Assembly (NCBI GenBank): GCA_902702965.1 | Contig: CACRXP010000114.1 | Coordinates: 808,002-872,001 of the forward strand | Direction of reading: 5' to 3' | Length of the DNA stretch: 64,000 bases | From: Spirometra erinaceieuropaei | Taxonomy: Eukaryota > Platyhelminthes > Cestoda > Diphyllobothriidea > Diphyllobothriidae | Shown: positions 21,745-34,214 of the stretch, in pieces | How positions within the stretch are numbered: the first letter of the stretch is position 1 | How the letters are laid out: each line of letters starts with the position of its first letter | Made by a program: the position numbers and the translations under genes | Notes under the pieces: generated by a model | Told to the model about the DNA's origin: nothing | The model's input: only the letters and a program-made list of their open reading frames with translations | Databases searched by the model: none

Positions 21745-23305
21745 GGATGGCTTTTGCATGCAATCACATGCCTACTATAGTTAACAGATGGCGCAAGCTC
21801 AGCCGTTCGTCATAATCCCTGCGATGATGATAGGTCGGGATTTGAATGAGGAAACTAAGGCGAATAAAGTGTTTGGTCCACCGACCACATCCCAGCCATC
21901 CTTGAGTACTGATCATCTGTAGCGTTGGTTAGCATGTCATTCGCATCATATCCCACAGTATATACGTCCTTCAGACAGGCAGCCAGCAGTTTGATGGCAT
22001 ATGCCAGTGTAATTTTTTAAATGTGAGATTCGTATCGTATCTTGCAGTTTGCTATTCATGTTATATAATCTGCTTATGTCCATTTTGAAATTCGACAAAA
22101 CCAACCAAAAATCAGCACACCTAAATAGTTGTGTGAAAACTATTTAAGCACATACTTCAACCAACTGCTTTGGTGGTTGATCTTTAAGTGTTCGACTTAG
22201 TTTGTGGCCATAAGGCGCCTAAATTAGGGCTTTTAAGAACCAGGTGGAAACGAAATTTGCAATTGTGTAAAGGCAAGGCAGTAAAAAAGACATTGCGCCG
22301 ATGTCTGTTTCAACATTGGAGATACTGTGTCACTGCCAGTGTGCAATTCATATGCATACTAAGGGTGGACCATGTGAAGCCCTGCCTTAAGATCGCACTG
22401 TTCGATCCATTAAGAGAAACGGTACACGTTTGATGGAAAAGATTATCAGCCGGTACCTAGGCATGTCTTGCTTGATTTCGTTCTTTCTTTACTTGCTTGG
22501 ACGCCGACAGTCTAACTGAGTTCGTCGGCGATTTGATCACCGTAATCGTATGACGTAGCTGATTAGCTACCAACCTTCCCTATACCGCGGCGGCAAATAC
22601 CCATTTTCTGTTTACTAATATCTTCGTGAGAGTTTTGACGGATCGGGCGTAAACCAGGAAACTGTCAGAAGGGTTATTGCTGACATATTTTTGAGCTAAA
22701 GATATTTAAATCCCATATGTGTGATTTGAAGAGAAACGCGCTATCATAACGCACTTGAAATATGAGTTTTCGAAAATGACCTTAAACCACACATGTAAAC
22801 ACCTAAAACGTCAGACTTCGACGCATCTAAAATTTTCATCTAAAAATCCATCATTGTCGTGAAGAATGCATAGAAGAATCTTTGAGCCTGTCGCATAAAA
22901 GGCCGGTGTGACACATTATAATGTCATTTTGCATGCGCAAAATGCAAGTATTTTCGGGTATAAGGGAATTTTCTTCGTGGTACAGAAGTCGAAATTGGCA
23001 TTATAAGCAAAGGCGAGGTGAGCGTCCCACTACCAGTGTCTTGCCATTCTGCCTATATCATGCGCCGTTGTGCGGCTCTCAGTTGGGCCTGAGAGGATGC
23101 CCAAAGGCAAGGCAGGATACGTGAGTTCCGTGAAAATAAACGACCGGTGAACGCCCCCCTACCGAAGTAAAAAAATATTGTTTAAGTATTTGCTAGCGGT
23201 GTTTTCCGTATTGGTGCCACCTTTCTAGGAAGGCGCATTCGGGAAGTCAGAAAATATCAGGGCCTGTCCGGCAGGTCGACGTACCCTACCAAAAACTCCC
23301 AAAAG
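21745..23305. other. Non-coding stretch, nothing recognised
   Basis: Short frames only. An ACAGGCAGCCAGCAGT piece at about 21974-21989 resembles the core of NR1, but the rest does not align. Confidence 0.4.
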
Positions 23306-23313
23306 GCCACTTA

Positions 23314-24286
23314 CAGTAGGTAATCTAACTCGTGACATTTCGAATGAAATTCCGAAATGTGTTTTAGTTTCAAAAAGTTTAATTACATAGGCTCGAAAAC
23401 TAATCCTCTTACAGTGTAATTCTATAATCTTTTAGTTTTTTTCGGGATGCTGGCTTTTGAAGGAACTTCTTTTCTTCTGCATATAAAAACTATATTCTGT
23501 AGAAAATTAATATACAAGCGGCATGCATTTTTCTTATTGGTTTTCAATGGCCTTAAAATTCGATTATATTTCGTCGAAAACCTGCATAGAAATATTTATT
23601 CTGTCGGTCATTGTATAGAAAACTGCGTTCGCTTTTAATGTATAGTTAGCCCTTCTAAAACTTGTCCAATTCCCGAATAATTTTGAACCCAACCTGCCGT
23701 TACACTTACATTTAGGGTTTCCAAACCACAGGTTGCATATTTTCCGCGTAAGAAAACGAAACATTTCTATACTGCATTAGGGAGCGACCATATGGTGATC
23801 ATAAAATTTAGCAGTGGATTTGAGCCATATGGTTAACTTTGCAAGCCATATATGTGGATGCAGAGACATAACGTTTTATGAGCGGCCATTTCATGGCATT
23901 AAAAAATCTCATAGTTCGAAACTTTTGAAAACGGAATTATACCATTCCTTCAGGTATAACATTGGAATATGACGTCGTTTTATACGGAATGAATAAAAGA
24001 ATGAATGTTTATATGCATGTTTTTGATAAGGTACAATTGAATTTTTAAAGCCGTCAATTATCACCGAAAAAATGCATGCTGCATAAGTAGTTATTTTATC
24101 CAGAGTATAGTTTTTGGATGCAGCCGAAAAGCGATTCTGTCAAAAGCCCACATCCTGAGGTAATTGAGTTATTATAGGATTATAGGACATGGTGATTAGC
24201 TTTGCAATTTCACTTAATTAATCTTTTCAACATGAAAGCGCATTTCGGAATTTCGGTTGACATTTCATGAGTAAGCCCACCTTCTG
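23314..24286. mobile_element. FB3: 973-bp long-inverted-repeat element flanked by TA
   Basis: TA (23312-23313), CAGTAGGTAATCTAACTC at the left and, on the other strand, TA, CAGAAGGTGGGCTTACTC at the right (TA 24287-24288). The interior follows FB1 step by step: GGATGCTGGCTTT, GCATGCATTTTTCTTATTGG, CGAATAATTTTGAACCCAACCTGC, and the mirrored right arm. Its length (973 bp) is almost that of FB1 (970 bp), so this is probably the full-length form. No transposase frame. Confidence 0.8.
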
Positions 24287-24289
24287 TAT

Positions 24290-25595
24290 GTTTTAGCACC
24301 CAACGGCCATCAAACACGGAAATTCAAATTCCCGAAAAGCCTTTGTTCACCCACTTCTTTCAAAACCGGCTTCCTACATGCCTTTTTGCCCTATACACTT
24401 AGTTTCTTATAAACTAAATGTGGTACGCATGACTGTTTATATTGCAATGCTCATGAACAGACGTCTTAAGGCACGAGGAGTCTTCAGACTGAACATTTCT
24501 TGAGCGTGTCTGCATTCTGCCTGTGGACCTTCGCCCTATTCAGCAGTGTGACGCGTACCTTAGATCAAGTGGACGCAGTTGGATTAAACTGTCCTTAGTC
24601 TAAAGATGGAAATAGTCATTATAAAAGGGTAATCTTCAGCTTCCACACATCTACCATTTTGTGCTTATGCGTTAATGACTCGTAATGATGGCGTGGAGTA
24701 GGTTAGTGTACTTTCACGAGCTATTTAACAGCAGTAAAAGAAAAAATGAAGCGAAGAAGCAGCTGCTCGTCTTATCACGCACCAAATGCTTGACCGCGTC
24801 TGAACGGCACGATGCTGAGAGATAAAAACACCCCGTATCATTACGTTATCCACATACAGGCCCAAAATTTGACTTGCGAAAGGTTACTTCGGAAAGGAAA
24901 AAAAGATACGAAACTACCAGGCGGGACGGGGAAGCTCCTGCATACGTATGCGTGAAAGTTACAAAAACTTTAAGGAGTGGTTAACTAAGGGAATGGAGCC
25001 CACAAAAGTCCCCGGACACATACGAATGACTGTGACAACATATCGCAGTTACACTGGCACGAGAAGAAATGTCTGGAGTAGTTTACTATGTCTGGTGTAG
25101 TTTTGGGAAAGGACACTCTATCGAGGAAATTAGCAGACGACGCTGGACACGGATGACCGAGCAGCAACCAGTAAGGAAGAACGACGTTAGCCTCTAGACC
25201 GAGGTTTATTTGGTTGGAGAGAAAGACATTCAAGTTTCCCGGGGCCAAAATGTTTGCCGTGGATGACAACCACGTAGCCGTGCACTGCTTTATCCATGGT
25301 TTTTCGGTGAAGAGCGCAATGACTTCCCCGCTCTATATATTCTGTGCTCAGACTTTGCAAAGCTCGTGTAGCTAGCCATGCGGTAAACAAACGGGTGACA
25401 GCTGTTCCTGGTACGAATGCCGATGAGCCAAATGCTCCACGAAACCCCATGTACGATGCATGTTTGTGGGTAGCCAGGCCGTTGTTGCACCCCTTTCAAC
25501 CGTCGACTTTGAATGCGATAGACGAAAATCTTTACAGTTATGTGGGCGCATAGCAACAGCCTAAGGCAACACCTGTCCAGCCGGACAATTATCGC
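24290..25595. other. Non-coding stretch, nothing recognised
   Basis: Several overlapping frames at 24985-25556 on both strands show no recognisable domain. Probably chance openness in GC-richer sequence. Confidence 0.4.
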
Positions 25596-25599
25596 ACCT

Positions 25600-25775
25600 C
25601 TTGCAGCTGCGATGAATGCCAGAATTGCCCATTTCGGTAGGCATGCGAGGGCCCAGTAACGGGTGTGTGACTAACACATATATCTGCTTCTGCCTCAGGT
25701 GATGGATTGGAAAGTTATTTCTGAAACATCAGGCTAAAAAGGTTCTTGGTGCAGCGTTGGTGTCTCCTTCGTTGT
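25600..25775 (+). repeat. PLE-A end fragment with worn hammerhead-like motif
   Basis: CAGGTGATGGATTGGAAAG, TTATTTCTGAAACATCAGGCTAAAAAGG and GCAGCGTTGGTGTCTCC (25695-25770) match the PLE-A terminus. CTGATGA is changed to AGGTGA and GAAACGTC to GAAACATC. Confidence 0.55.
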
Positions 25776-25849
25776 GGTTCCATACAGAAGTAGCCGAATG
25801 CGTGTGACCTAAAAACCAGCGGAAAGCCCGAAACGCATTCGACATGATC

Positions 25850-26010
25850 ATGAGCGCGTGGCTCAATGGCAGACACCTATTACCCAGAAAAACTGATTTC
25901 AAATCCTGATTTATTTAAATCTGCTGTTAGAAAAGACAGTCTAACGACGGCAAATAAGTTAGAAATGGCCATTCCTATCTGCAATTGTCCTCACTGGTTT
26001 TCCCTTCGAA
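25850..26010 (+). mobile_element. SINE2-like repeat, copy c
   Basis: The head has tRNA-like promoter boxes: GCGTGGCTCAATGGCAG (25856-25872, A box) and GATTTCAAATCC (25896-25907, B box). The tail is the conserved AACGACGGCAAATAAGTTAG and AAATGGCCATTCC (25953-25985). The order of head and tail fits a tRNA-derived SINE. Confidence 0.55.
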
Positions 26011-26019
26011 CCAGTCGAT

Positions 26020-27230
26020 GATTCTGTCAAAAAATGGGACGGGTTATGAATTCCTTCTGGAGTCCACCTGGTTCCCATTTGTTGCTCACTGCGTTCTTTA
26101 CGACTTTCAGGATGGAGTAACTTAAACAGGGTAATAGAGAGATTTGATTTTCGACTACCGTGTTTTGGTCATTTAATATATTGTCCCCTTCACCGACTTA
26201 AGTCACTTAAGCATGACCGGCAGCTGTTTTACGGTAATTTCGAGCATTTTATACGTTTGCTCACCAAGATTCACGGTGTAGGATTACGTACAGGCCATTC
26301 TTTATTCATGTCGCAATAAATCACCCAAGGATATACAGCAACTGCTATGATGGATAAATGCGGGAAAGTCTCTCATCGACATCACACAGGACTTTGCATC
26401 GAGCTACCTTCCACACACTGTCATTGGCGCTGACTGATGAATCAATATTTCCGGTAACTTGACGGGTCCCTAGGTAATTCGTCATCCACAAGCACGCTCA
26501 AGTGTGTTAAATTTTTGTACTCTATCATCCCTTATATTTCTGTACAGGCATGATGATGAATAGTCAAACGTAACCGGACTTGACCTCAAGAGACGTTCAG
26601 TTAGAAATAAGACAGTGATTCGAATAGAAAGGAACCAGTAGCGGCATCAGCATGCAGGCACCAGTGGAAAAGTAGCGGTAACCAGTATTTTTCTAAATCT
26701 AATGAACATAATATCGCTCTGTGGGAACTGCCATATTACACTTGAATCAAACAACTAACAAATAATTCGAAAGCCGGCACGGAATCGTGAGACTCGGAAC
26801 ACCCCAGAAACAAAATGCTTTGACGAAAACGCTCCAGAGGTATCAGAAGGTGTTGACAATTAACCTAAAGATCTTAATCTTTTCTATTCGCAGATAGGAA
26901 AATGCCAGCCTGATCCTCACTCTTCTAAGTGTTTAAGCACATCCAGGAACAAAATCATTCCGGTCCAAATATGCAATAATCTATGACAAAATAAACTTCA
27001 TTTGAAATGGCAAAATCGTGTGTTGGATATGGTAGCCTAACGAAATGGCCGGATCTGTCACTAGTGTTTTTGTTGGCACAAATTCCCGCATTACTGTTGG
27101 TCGTTACACGGCTGCCTGAAAACCTTTGGCCTGAGGTCTAAGGCACAACGAGGCGAGCAAGTACTTTAAGGTTACCGATGAGCGTCCATCCATCCAAGCT
27201 CATATTCTAGATTGCAACTAACAAGACAGG
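26020..27230. other. Non-coding stretch, nothing recognised
   Basis: No coding or repeat similarity noticed. Confidence 0.4.
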
Positions 27231-27234
27231 GTCC

Positions 27235-27610
27235 GTGACTCAATGACAGCTTGCTGAATGGCTGAAGATTTTAGTTTAGAGGTGTTAGGGAAGATCTAAA
27301 ATAAGTCACTTTGAGCGAACTGTAAAGACCTCGGTGCCTCGGTGGGATTCTAACCCACGACAGAAAAAGGTGACTTGAGTACAGCAAGCGCCCTAAACAT
27401 CTAAGCTACGAAGCCACACAGAACGAAGCTCCTTTAACCATATTTGGACCTCAAGTTTGACCGCCCAACTTACTGCAACGTATGGTACCACCAAATCTGA
27501 TACACTAAGCAGAATATCCTAAATAATACATACAGAACCCACCAGATGACAACCAGGCTTACGTACCTCATAGGTGTTATGATAGATTTCAAATATTTCA
27601 CTCTTATATC
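27235..27610 (-). mobile_element. SINE1-like repeat, copy A
   Basis: It aligns along its length with 28675-29065. A roughly 40-bp direct repeat (GGTGTTAGGGAAGAT.. near 27281; GGTGTTATGATAGAT.. near 27568) brackets a tRNA-like module (27325-27417) and a non-tRNA body with CCACCAAATC, CACCAGATGACAACCAGG and CTCATAGGTG. Confidence 0.65.
27325..27417 (-). ncRNA. tRNA-like module of SINE1 copy A
   Basis: On the minus strand TAGCTTAGATGTTTAGGGC is an A box, and GTGGGTTAGAATCCCAC is a B box with a perfect T-arm stem. A CTTG/CAAG anticodon-type stem encloses a seven-base loop CTGTACT, with GTA in the anticodon position (tyrosine-like). The acceptor stem does not close well, so this is a derived pol III promoter rather than a working tRNA. 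Confidence 0.6.
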
Positions 27611-28141
27611 AGAGTGAATTATAGTTTAGATTGGAGAATAGCAGAACACAAAGGTGGGCATTTCCGTTTGACTGTGGCTAAGAGTCAGAATTGACCATCC
27701 TAGAAGCCTGCATTTTTTTCGACATCCCCAAATGCATGTATATGCATATACCGTGAAATGTGGATTCGCAGATCAAATGATGGGACTTGCTGATCCCTCT
27801 GTGCCATTCTATGTTCATTTTAGAGCCATTGCATGAGGTTCTGGGACCACCAGATAGAAACACCAGCAAAGGTTACGGGAGATAGAAGGACAATTTATAA
27901 TTTACCATTCCTTGCTAGCTAGCCAGTAAAAACCCCGGAATTAGGCAGTGACGGTTTTCAGCTGGATATTTTGCTGCATACGTGCAAATCCTACATTTTG
28001 ATATCAAAATGAAGATCCATTGTCATGCCGGTTGCGCTTGGCAAAGCCGATTATACCCAACGCAGTATGTTGCACAAGTACTACATTTCTACCTTACATC
28101 CCCGCGGACATGGGCATGATAGTCCAGTTATCCACGTCCTT

Positions 28142-28170
28142 TCTGTTGCTGTTGTTGTTGTTGTTGATTG
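28142..28170. repeat. GTT/GTTGCT microsatellite
   Basis: About eight imperfect GTT units. Confidence 0.8.
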
Positions 28171-28674
28171 AAATCCTGGTGAGATGTTTGTTGTAGACCA
28201 TGATGTTTGACAAAGAGCGCCCAGGTGCGAGTCCGACTGCTCCATGCACCTAGGCCCTCCACCCACCCCCCGGTTTTCTGACTCAATCTTGGCACGGGTT
28301 ACAGGTAAGGAAGAGGGGGAATTGAGGTGGTTGGTAATTAAAGCTATCCTAGCTAAAATTCACGCGCTAGTCCCCATGCTTGTTTAATCTTGCTGTGGAG
28401 CGCACGGTGGCCATCGTCGTAAGCGAGGGTCCAATTATCTTAAATCCTTCTATTCGACTGTGAGCATCCTAAACGGCTTTGGAAATGGTAATTTCCTTGC
28501 CCACATAGGCACCAGTCGTCTTTTTAATCATTAATCATATCGAATGGTGGCTTATTCGACTGCAGAGCTCTATATTGACACCCAAATCAAAGCCGACGGA
28601 GTATGTCTCTTAACGCGGTCGGTGAGCTCCTTGCACTACAGTTAATGTACCCAATTAAAACGTCAGGGTAACAA

Positions 28675-29065
28675 TTCCGTGGCTTAATGGTTAGATTGCT
28701 GGTTAAATAATCAAAGGGGTATTTTGGCAGATTTCGAATAATTCATATTAACCCAACTGTGAAAAACTCGGCGTCTCGGTGGGATTCGAACCCACACAGT
28801 AAGGAGAAAGCTTTAGTACAGCCAACGCTCTCAACGCTTGAGCTACGAGGTCCCGCCGGACGACTCGAGTTTAATCACATTTGGGTCAATTTTACCCACC
28901 CAACCTACTTCAACGCCTGGAATTCACCAAATCCGATACAGTAAGTTGACTGCCCAAACACGATTTTCTAAGTAATTCACCTAGATTTCACCAGATGACT
29001 ACCAGGTGCACGTAATTCATAGGTATTTTGGCAGATTTAAAAATAATTCCTATTGACCTAGCTGG
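28675..29065 (-). mobile_element. SINE1-like repeat, copy B
   Basis: Better preserved than copy A. The direct repeat GGTATTTTGGCAGATTT occurs at 28719-28735 and again at 29024-29040, bracketing the tRNA-like module and the same body (CACCAAATCCGATACAGTAAG, CACCAGATGACTACCAGG, CATAGGT). An additional CCGTGGCTTAATGGTTAGATTGCTGG (28678-28703, plus strand) just outside resembles a second A box. Confidence 0.65.
28770..28858 (-). ncRNA. tRNA-like module of SINE1 copy B
   Basis: Minus strand: CTCGTAGCTCAAGCGTTGAGAGC (A box and D arm), loop CTGTACT and GTGGGTTCGAATCCCAC (B box, canonical GGTTCGAATCC). GTA again occupies the anticodon position. The body resembles a tRNA-Tyr or Ser-type source, but the variable region is long and the acceptor does not pair cleanly. 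The short plus-strand open frame across it (28759-28944) is a translation of this module and not a gene. Confidence 0.65.
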
Positions 29066-29774
29066 ACATGCAGCTCAGGTTATAAACACCTGCAGTTGGG
29101 TGGTGAGACTAAACAAGTCGAAAGGGACCATTCCGGCTCTTGATCGAGCTGCAACACAATTTGATGAGCAGTTCCCATTAACAGATCAGTGATAGCACTT
29201 GCAGCATGTATATTTGGTGGCCCTGGAGAACAGTGGTGTCCAAAACCCAGGTGATCAGTCTGATTCATTTAGACTTCGGCAAAATTATTATCAGTTTTAT
29301 GTGCTGCGTACATAGCTGGTTCGTTCCAGACATATCATGATTCCAGTCTACCTCAATTTAGCCTTAAAGCTTACTTAGAGCGATAAAATGTCAGGGCCAT
29401 TAAAACGTTTGATCACACGTTAATATGTCATTTATCCCTTTCATTTTATATCATACTTTCAGCATAGCTTGGTTTCCGACTGGTCGCGTTTGCACGGTCA
29501 CCCGGAATTGTCTTTATTTTCGCTCTTTTAAGCCCAAAACCGACGCCAAAGTGAAGTCACGTGAGTTGTGACGTAAATTAAACAAAACAAAATGCGAAAG
29601 GCATGTTATTTTAGGAAAAATGCAGATATTTTTTTCCTCCGAAATCTCTGATTTTTTCTGAGAAGCGCTAAAAAATTCAGAAAGGAGTTGTTCCTTTTAG
29701 CTTTTTAATTTCCCCAAAAGTTAATCGCTAACTTAGAGTACATCAGACTATTTGAGATTTATAGGCTCAGACTG

Positions 29775-29880
29775 AAATTCGACATGAATATTTGGACCGA
29801 AGTCTCGCAGCCATAGGCGAACCGCCGCGTAATATTTACAAACTGCAAACAGGCAGCCAGTAGTATTTGCTCAGGTCCAA
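29775..29880 (+). repeat. NR1 repeat, copy b
   Basis: ATATTTGGACCGAAGTCTCGCAG, CCGCGTAATATTTACAAAC and ACAGGCAGCCAGTAGTA align with 5740-5830 and with the reverse complement of 36305-36400. Confidence 0.55.
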
Positions 29881-29884
29881 CTAA

Positions 29885-31900
29885 GCAATTATTTGTGCTA
29901 GCACGCTCACAATTTCTGCAAAGGCGAATATCCCTTAAGCCACCATCGGATGATTACCACCGGGTGAACACTTGGTACTTACTTTTCAAACAAAATGGAC
30001 AGAGGATTAGGGCACTTTTCGTTTGTAAACAATAACAAAGAAAACTGTTCAGGCACGATGAAAAAATTGAGTTTTTCTTTTTCGACAGAACAGTTTTCGA
30101 CTTGTGTAGGAGAAGCATAGATACAGACGAAAGCTATTTTTCTCGACCTGAGGCACGTGAGCCTTCGTCCGCTAAAGCACTTTGTCAAGAGACAGACTGT
30201 GGAAAAAAGTTTACGTCTGAGGAGTTCGCGTAAAAACATTTATGCTTAACGTCTCTTCCTACGTCAACGAAATGCAATGTTTAGGTGATTCTACAACTAT
30301 GACATAGATGGCTACCTAGTGCAAAATAATTCTTAGAAACAAACTTTTAAGCGCTGCCTTTAAAATGCTTCACAGTTATCATTGATACGCTAGAACACGC
30401 TGGAGATTACTTACTGACATTGGATGTAGGATATCGCACTCGGTGGAGTTCGCATTCCGCAGGAAAAGTAGGGAAGAACGTTTCTGATAGACAAAAATGA
30501 CATCCCTATCTTTCTACTTCCTAATTGATTATTCTCCAAAAAATATGGATTTCTGATGACATATATTTCTGCGAATTCCGAATCAAGCCGACTCGAATCG
30601 GCATTATATTGCACTGGACAAACGAAAGGTCCTTTAACTTTCCTTACACAATCTAACATACTAAAAACTGTCCGATCATCAAACAGTCATGCTTTAACTG
30701 GCACTGCTGTTGAGGAAATATTTACCCCGATGGAAACTTAAGACGGCCTTGAAACCTCGCTGTTATAATGCTGTTTTAATCACTGGGTTGGTTGCAGGAT
30801 TGGACGTTGCATACATTCCCAGAAAACGTTTGTTAATCTGACACGGTTTCGTGTTTTTTGCATTAGTGCCTTTCGTAAAAAAATGATATCTAATCAACGC
30901 ATGTCTGCACGAGGGTCGCAAATAAACGATGTCCAAATTATTTAATTAACGGCATTTAAATTGATCTTTTTTCTCGGGAAACGTCTATCGGAAACCTAAG
31001 CTGTATTTATTTGGCGTTTGTTCACAACTAACACAAAATCTTATTGGATAAGTATTAGCGGACGCTTGTCAACGTTCCATGCCAACTACCAGTTTGCGTG
31101 TAAAATAAATGCCCCGAGTGTGACGTTAAGACAATAAAAGTCGTCTTAGCCGACCTATTGTACCTCTGTTCCCTAGGACTCTGCAAATGATGATGGCAGA
31201 TAAGCCAAAAACCGCAATTTCAATATGCCCGCACGTAGACAATTAATTGTTCCGACGTCGGATTTTATCGGAAGATGGGCAATTCTTTAACTTTGCATGA
31301 CGATGCCTGAACTTAAGCTTACTAAATGGACCGTTAATGACTGAGATAAGCGAATTCCAATGCGCTGCGCTAGCGAAAGACAGGGCCAAGGTACGCCCAG
31401 TCAGTCGTAAATTGTTGGTTTTATGATCATTTATATTCAGAATAGTAGAATTGTAAATGGAAAATTCTACCTTAGACACAAAGCAAGCAAATATTACTTT
31501 CACATGCTTCCTTAGCATGCATTACTTCCGGAAATATTATCTAGGTGATAAACAAAATTCGCCACTTGTGCTCGTACGTCAGGAAGTTTACACTTCCGTA
31601 CATTTTGCGAGTAATTAAGGAGTGTTTTTATTATTTTCGTTTGGCATCCCAAAGCAACCGCATAAAGCTAGCCCATTAGTGGCTGCTCAATAAGACGCCG
31701 GAGCTAACATGTACATGTGCGAAGACGACTGGGTTGTACTTACAACCCTTGGTACCTATGATTATACGAGGACCAAGAAAGAGAGACGAGAGGACTAAGC
31801 TTTACTTTGCAGGTATCATTTTACAATATTAATTAAAAAATCCCCCTATCCCAATAGCCAAAACGAAAATAAATTTATGAGCGAGTGGGTTTTTAAATTC
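29885..31900. other. Non-coding stretch, nothing recognised
   Basis: Only short frames without family motifs (for example 31243-31518 on the minus strand). Confidence 0.4.
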
Positions 31901-31902
31901 TA

Positions 31903-32601
31903 CAGTGAGTGACCGATCTCGTGAAATGTCAGCCAAAATTCTAAAATGGGTTTCAGATTAGGAAGGATTACTTAGGTGGGGTTCTAATGCACATTACCTT
32001 GCGGCATAATCCTATAGAATTTCGTACTTGAAAGGATGTCTGCCCTTCTTTTTAATCGCCTGCAGACACCGTACTCGATAAAAAATTATTACTTAGGTGG
32101 CATGCACAAATATGCTTTCTTTCAGTTGTTTGACAGACAGTTACGTCGTCGTTATATTTTATACTCGACGAAGGAGTATAATTAGGTTTTAAAACCGTTC
32201 TTTAATTTCCGGATAACTTGAAGCCTGTTTAGCCGCTGCAATAGGGCGTACTGTTTTCATTCTACACGGTGCATGCGTTCCACGTAGAGAAAATAGCATA
32301 TTCTTCTACGTATTTAAAAATATACCATACATATCTTGAGGAATAATGCTAAACGAAGAGGAACGATGTTGCATGCATGGACACTGCACGGTCTTAAAAC
32401 ATCGCATAATTAAAAAAATTTTAAAATCTAACTGTACTAGGAAAAGAAATGCATTCAAAAGCGGACATCCAGCTAAGTCCGAAATATTATAGGATGATGC
32501 GTCAAGATGATAAGTATTAGAACCCCACATAAGTAATTCTTCATAATTGGAAATGAATTTTGGAATTTCGGATAAAATTTCATGAGATCCGTCGATTACT
32601 G
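31903..32601. mobile_element. FB4: 699-bp FB element flanked by TA
   Basis: TA, CAGTGAGTGACCGATCTC at the left (TA 31901-31902). On the other strand TA, CAGTAATCGACGGATCTC at the right (TA 32602-32603). The GTGAAATGTCAGCC and mirrored AATTTCGGATAAAATTTCATG inner blocks are present. It is shorter than FB1/FB3 by loss in the loop and inner arms. Confidence 0.75.
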
Positions 32602-32603
32602 TA

Positions 32604-34009
32604 CATTTGTCTCTTTACTCGTAAGATATCGTGCCAGAAATGACACTGCGTGACTTTGATATTTCAGTGTACGATAAACTTTGAACGAAAGCCACGGCGT
32701 TTGGAACAGAGACATACCGTAGAAGATAATTCAGGGTGAAGGGCATGGACAACATCTACGAAAGTTCGGTCAGCATATTGCTTGACCATTGTGAAATTTC
32801 GAAGACTAATATTACCCCCCTACCCTCCTTCCCCACAGTCTCACATCCCGTCTGTGTTTTAAGGAGATCTTTTATCGATTTCTCTTATCCCTGACATGTT
32901 TGACTTCTACCCCGTTCCTATATAACTATACTGGCCCGACGTGAATTTATCGAAAGCTACCTATGCTGGCCACCTTGTCTTCTGATTACTGCTATTGGAA
33001 ACTTCGCAACTCTGAAATTTCTGTGTATTAAAATAGCAACTTGAAATACATAGGCGATTTTTCAACAAAACAAAGCCTTTGGAGAACAGACATTAAAATA
33101 AGCATGCTTTTAGCAGAATAGAAAAATAATTCAGGGGTCAACAAAAAAATAGTAGGAGAATCTTGACATCCATACATTTCCACAGAGGTGTGGTGGGAGC
33201 GTGGACGACTCATGTTTAGAATGTTCAGTGAAAAGGGTTTCAATATGAAAGAAGACTAAGAGATATGAGGGCAGAAAAAAACACGGGGAATAATTCATTA
33301 GGAACAATGTTAAAGGATTCAGGAACGGAAAAAAGTCGCTGTGGAAACATAAACTGGACCGCTGTCTGACCGCTAAGCGGAAGAACATGGATATGATCAA
33401 AGCTATCCTTCAGAATGTTTTGAATGCAGTGGACCCCACCTATATCATCGGTCTAATTAACATAGAGGTAGTTGTTAGCGATTTCAGGTCACCATCGTAG
33501 AGTGAGTAGAGGCGAGAGGATAAACGAAATCTAAGAGGACTTCGCAATTATACGGAAGAACAGTATTTGTCGGCTTGGTCGACCGGCCAGACGGAAACCG
33601 GATGAAAAATAATCCGTAAGCCAGGACAGCTACATTGAGATGCTTGGCTAAGAAGAATCCACAGGGTTCCGTTTTCCTAATGAGATTACTCTTCTGTCAA
33701 TAAGGCAAAGCAAAGGAAATAGTCAAAGTTATAGTGCGAATAGGATGAGTAGTTAAGTGAAGGCTAAATGGTTAAGCGAGATGCTGCGAAAGACGGAGTG
33801 AGAAAAGAGATCGAGGAACACAAGGGCGCAATATCGTCAATATAGCGCAATCATTAAAGGAGTGGACAACCGAACATGGAGAAAAACTTTGAGAAGTTCA
33901 TGACTGACGGAATTTTCCCTGATATCCCCTAATATGGCGTCTCGCTCGGACGGTCTCCGTGCCTCTTATACTGCCTATATTATATAAATCCTAAACGTGA
34001 GCATGCTAT
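32604..34009. other. Non-coding stretch, nothing recognised
   Basis: Purine-rich patches (33480-33900) but no coding similarity. Confidence 0.4.
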
Positions 34010-34210
34010 CAAGTAATGTTTAAAATTATTACACAGGACGGAACTTTTCGAAATATCGGAAAATAACTTTCTTTAAGTATAACACTTGAAGAAAACGCAA
34101 TTTTTCACTAACGAATTGCAAGTGTCTTACGTCCTCTTTTTCTGAAATATATTTTGAGTTGACAGGCCACCGAAAACCATTAGACAAAAATACATAACAC
34201 TTAAGTGGTC
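34010..34210. mobile_element. FB-family fragment (partial)
   Basis: Pieces such as ACTTTTCGAAATATCGGAA, AAGTATAACACTTGAAG and GAAATATATTTTGAGTTG plus CCACCGAAAACC resemble the FB right-arm interior (compare 41255-41365). No ends. Confidence 0.3.
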
Positions 34211-34214
34211 ATCG

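Noticed and set aside
27325..28858. Genuine tRNA-Tyr genes
   Set aside because: A and B boxes and the anticodon-like loop are present, but acceptor stems do not pair properly and both copies sit within a longer shared repeat.
28759..28944. Short plus-strand frame with WDSNPH-type start
   Set aside because: It is the complement of the tRNA-like module of SINE1. Such translated tRNA/SINE sequences are a common prediction artefact.
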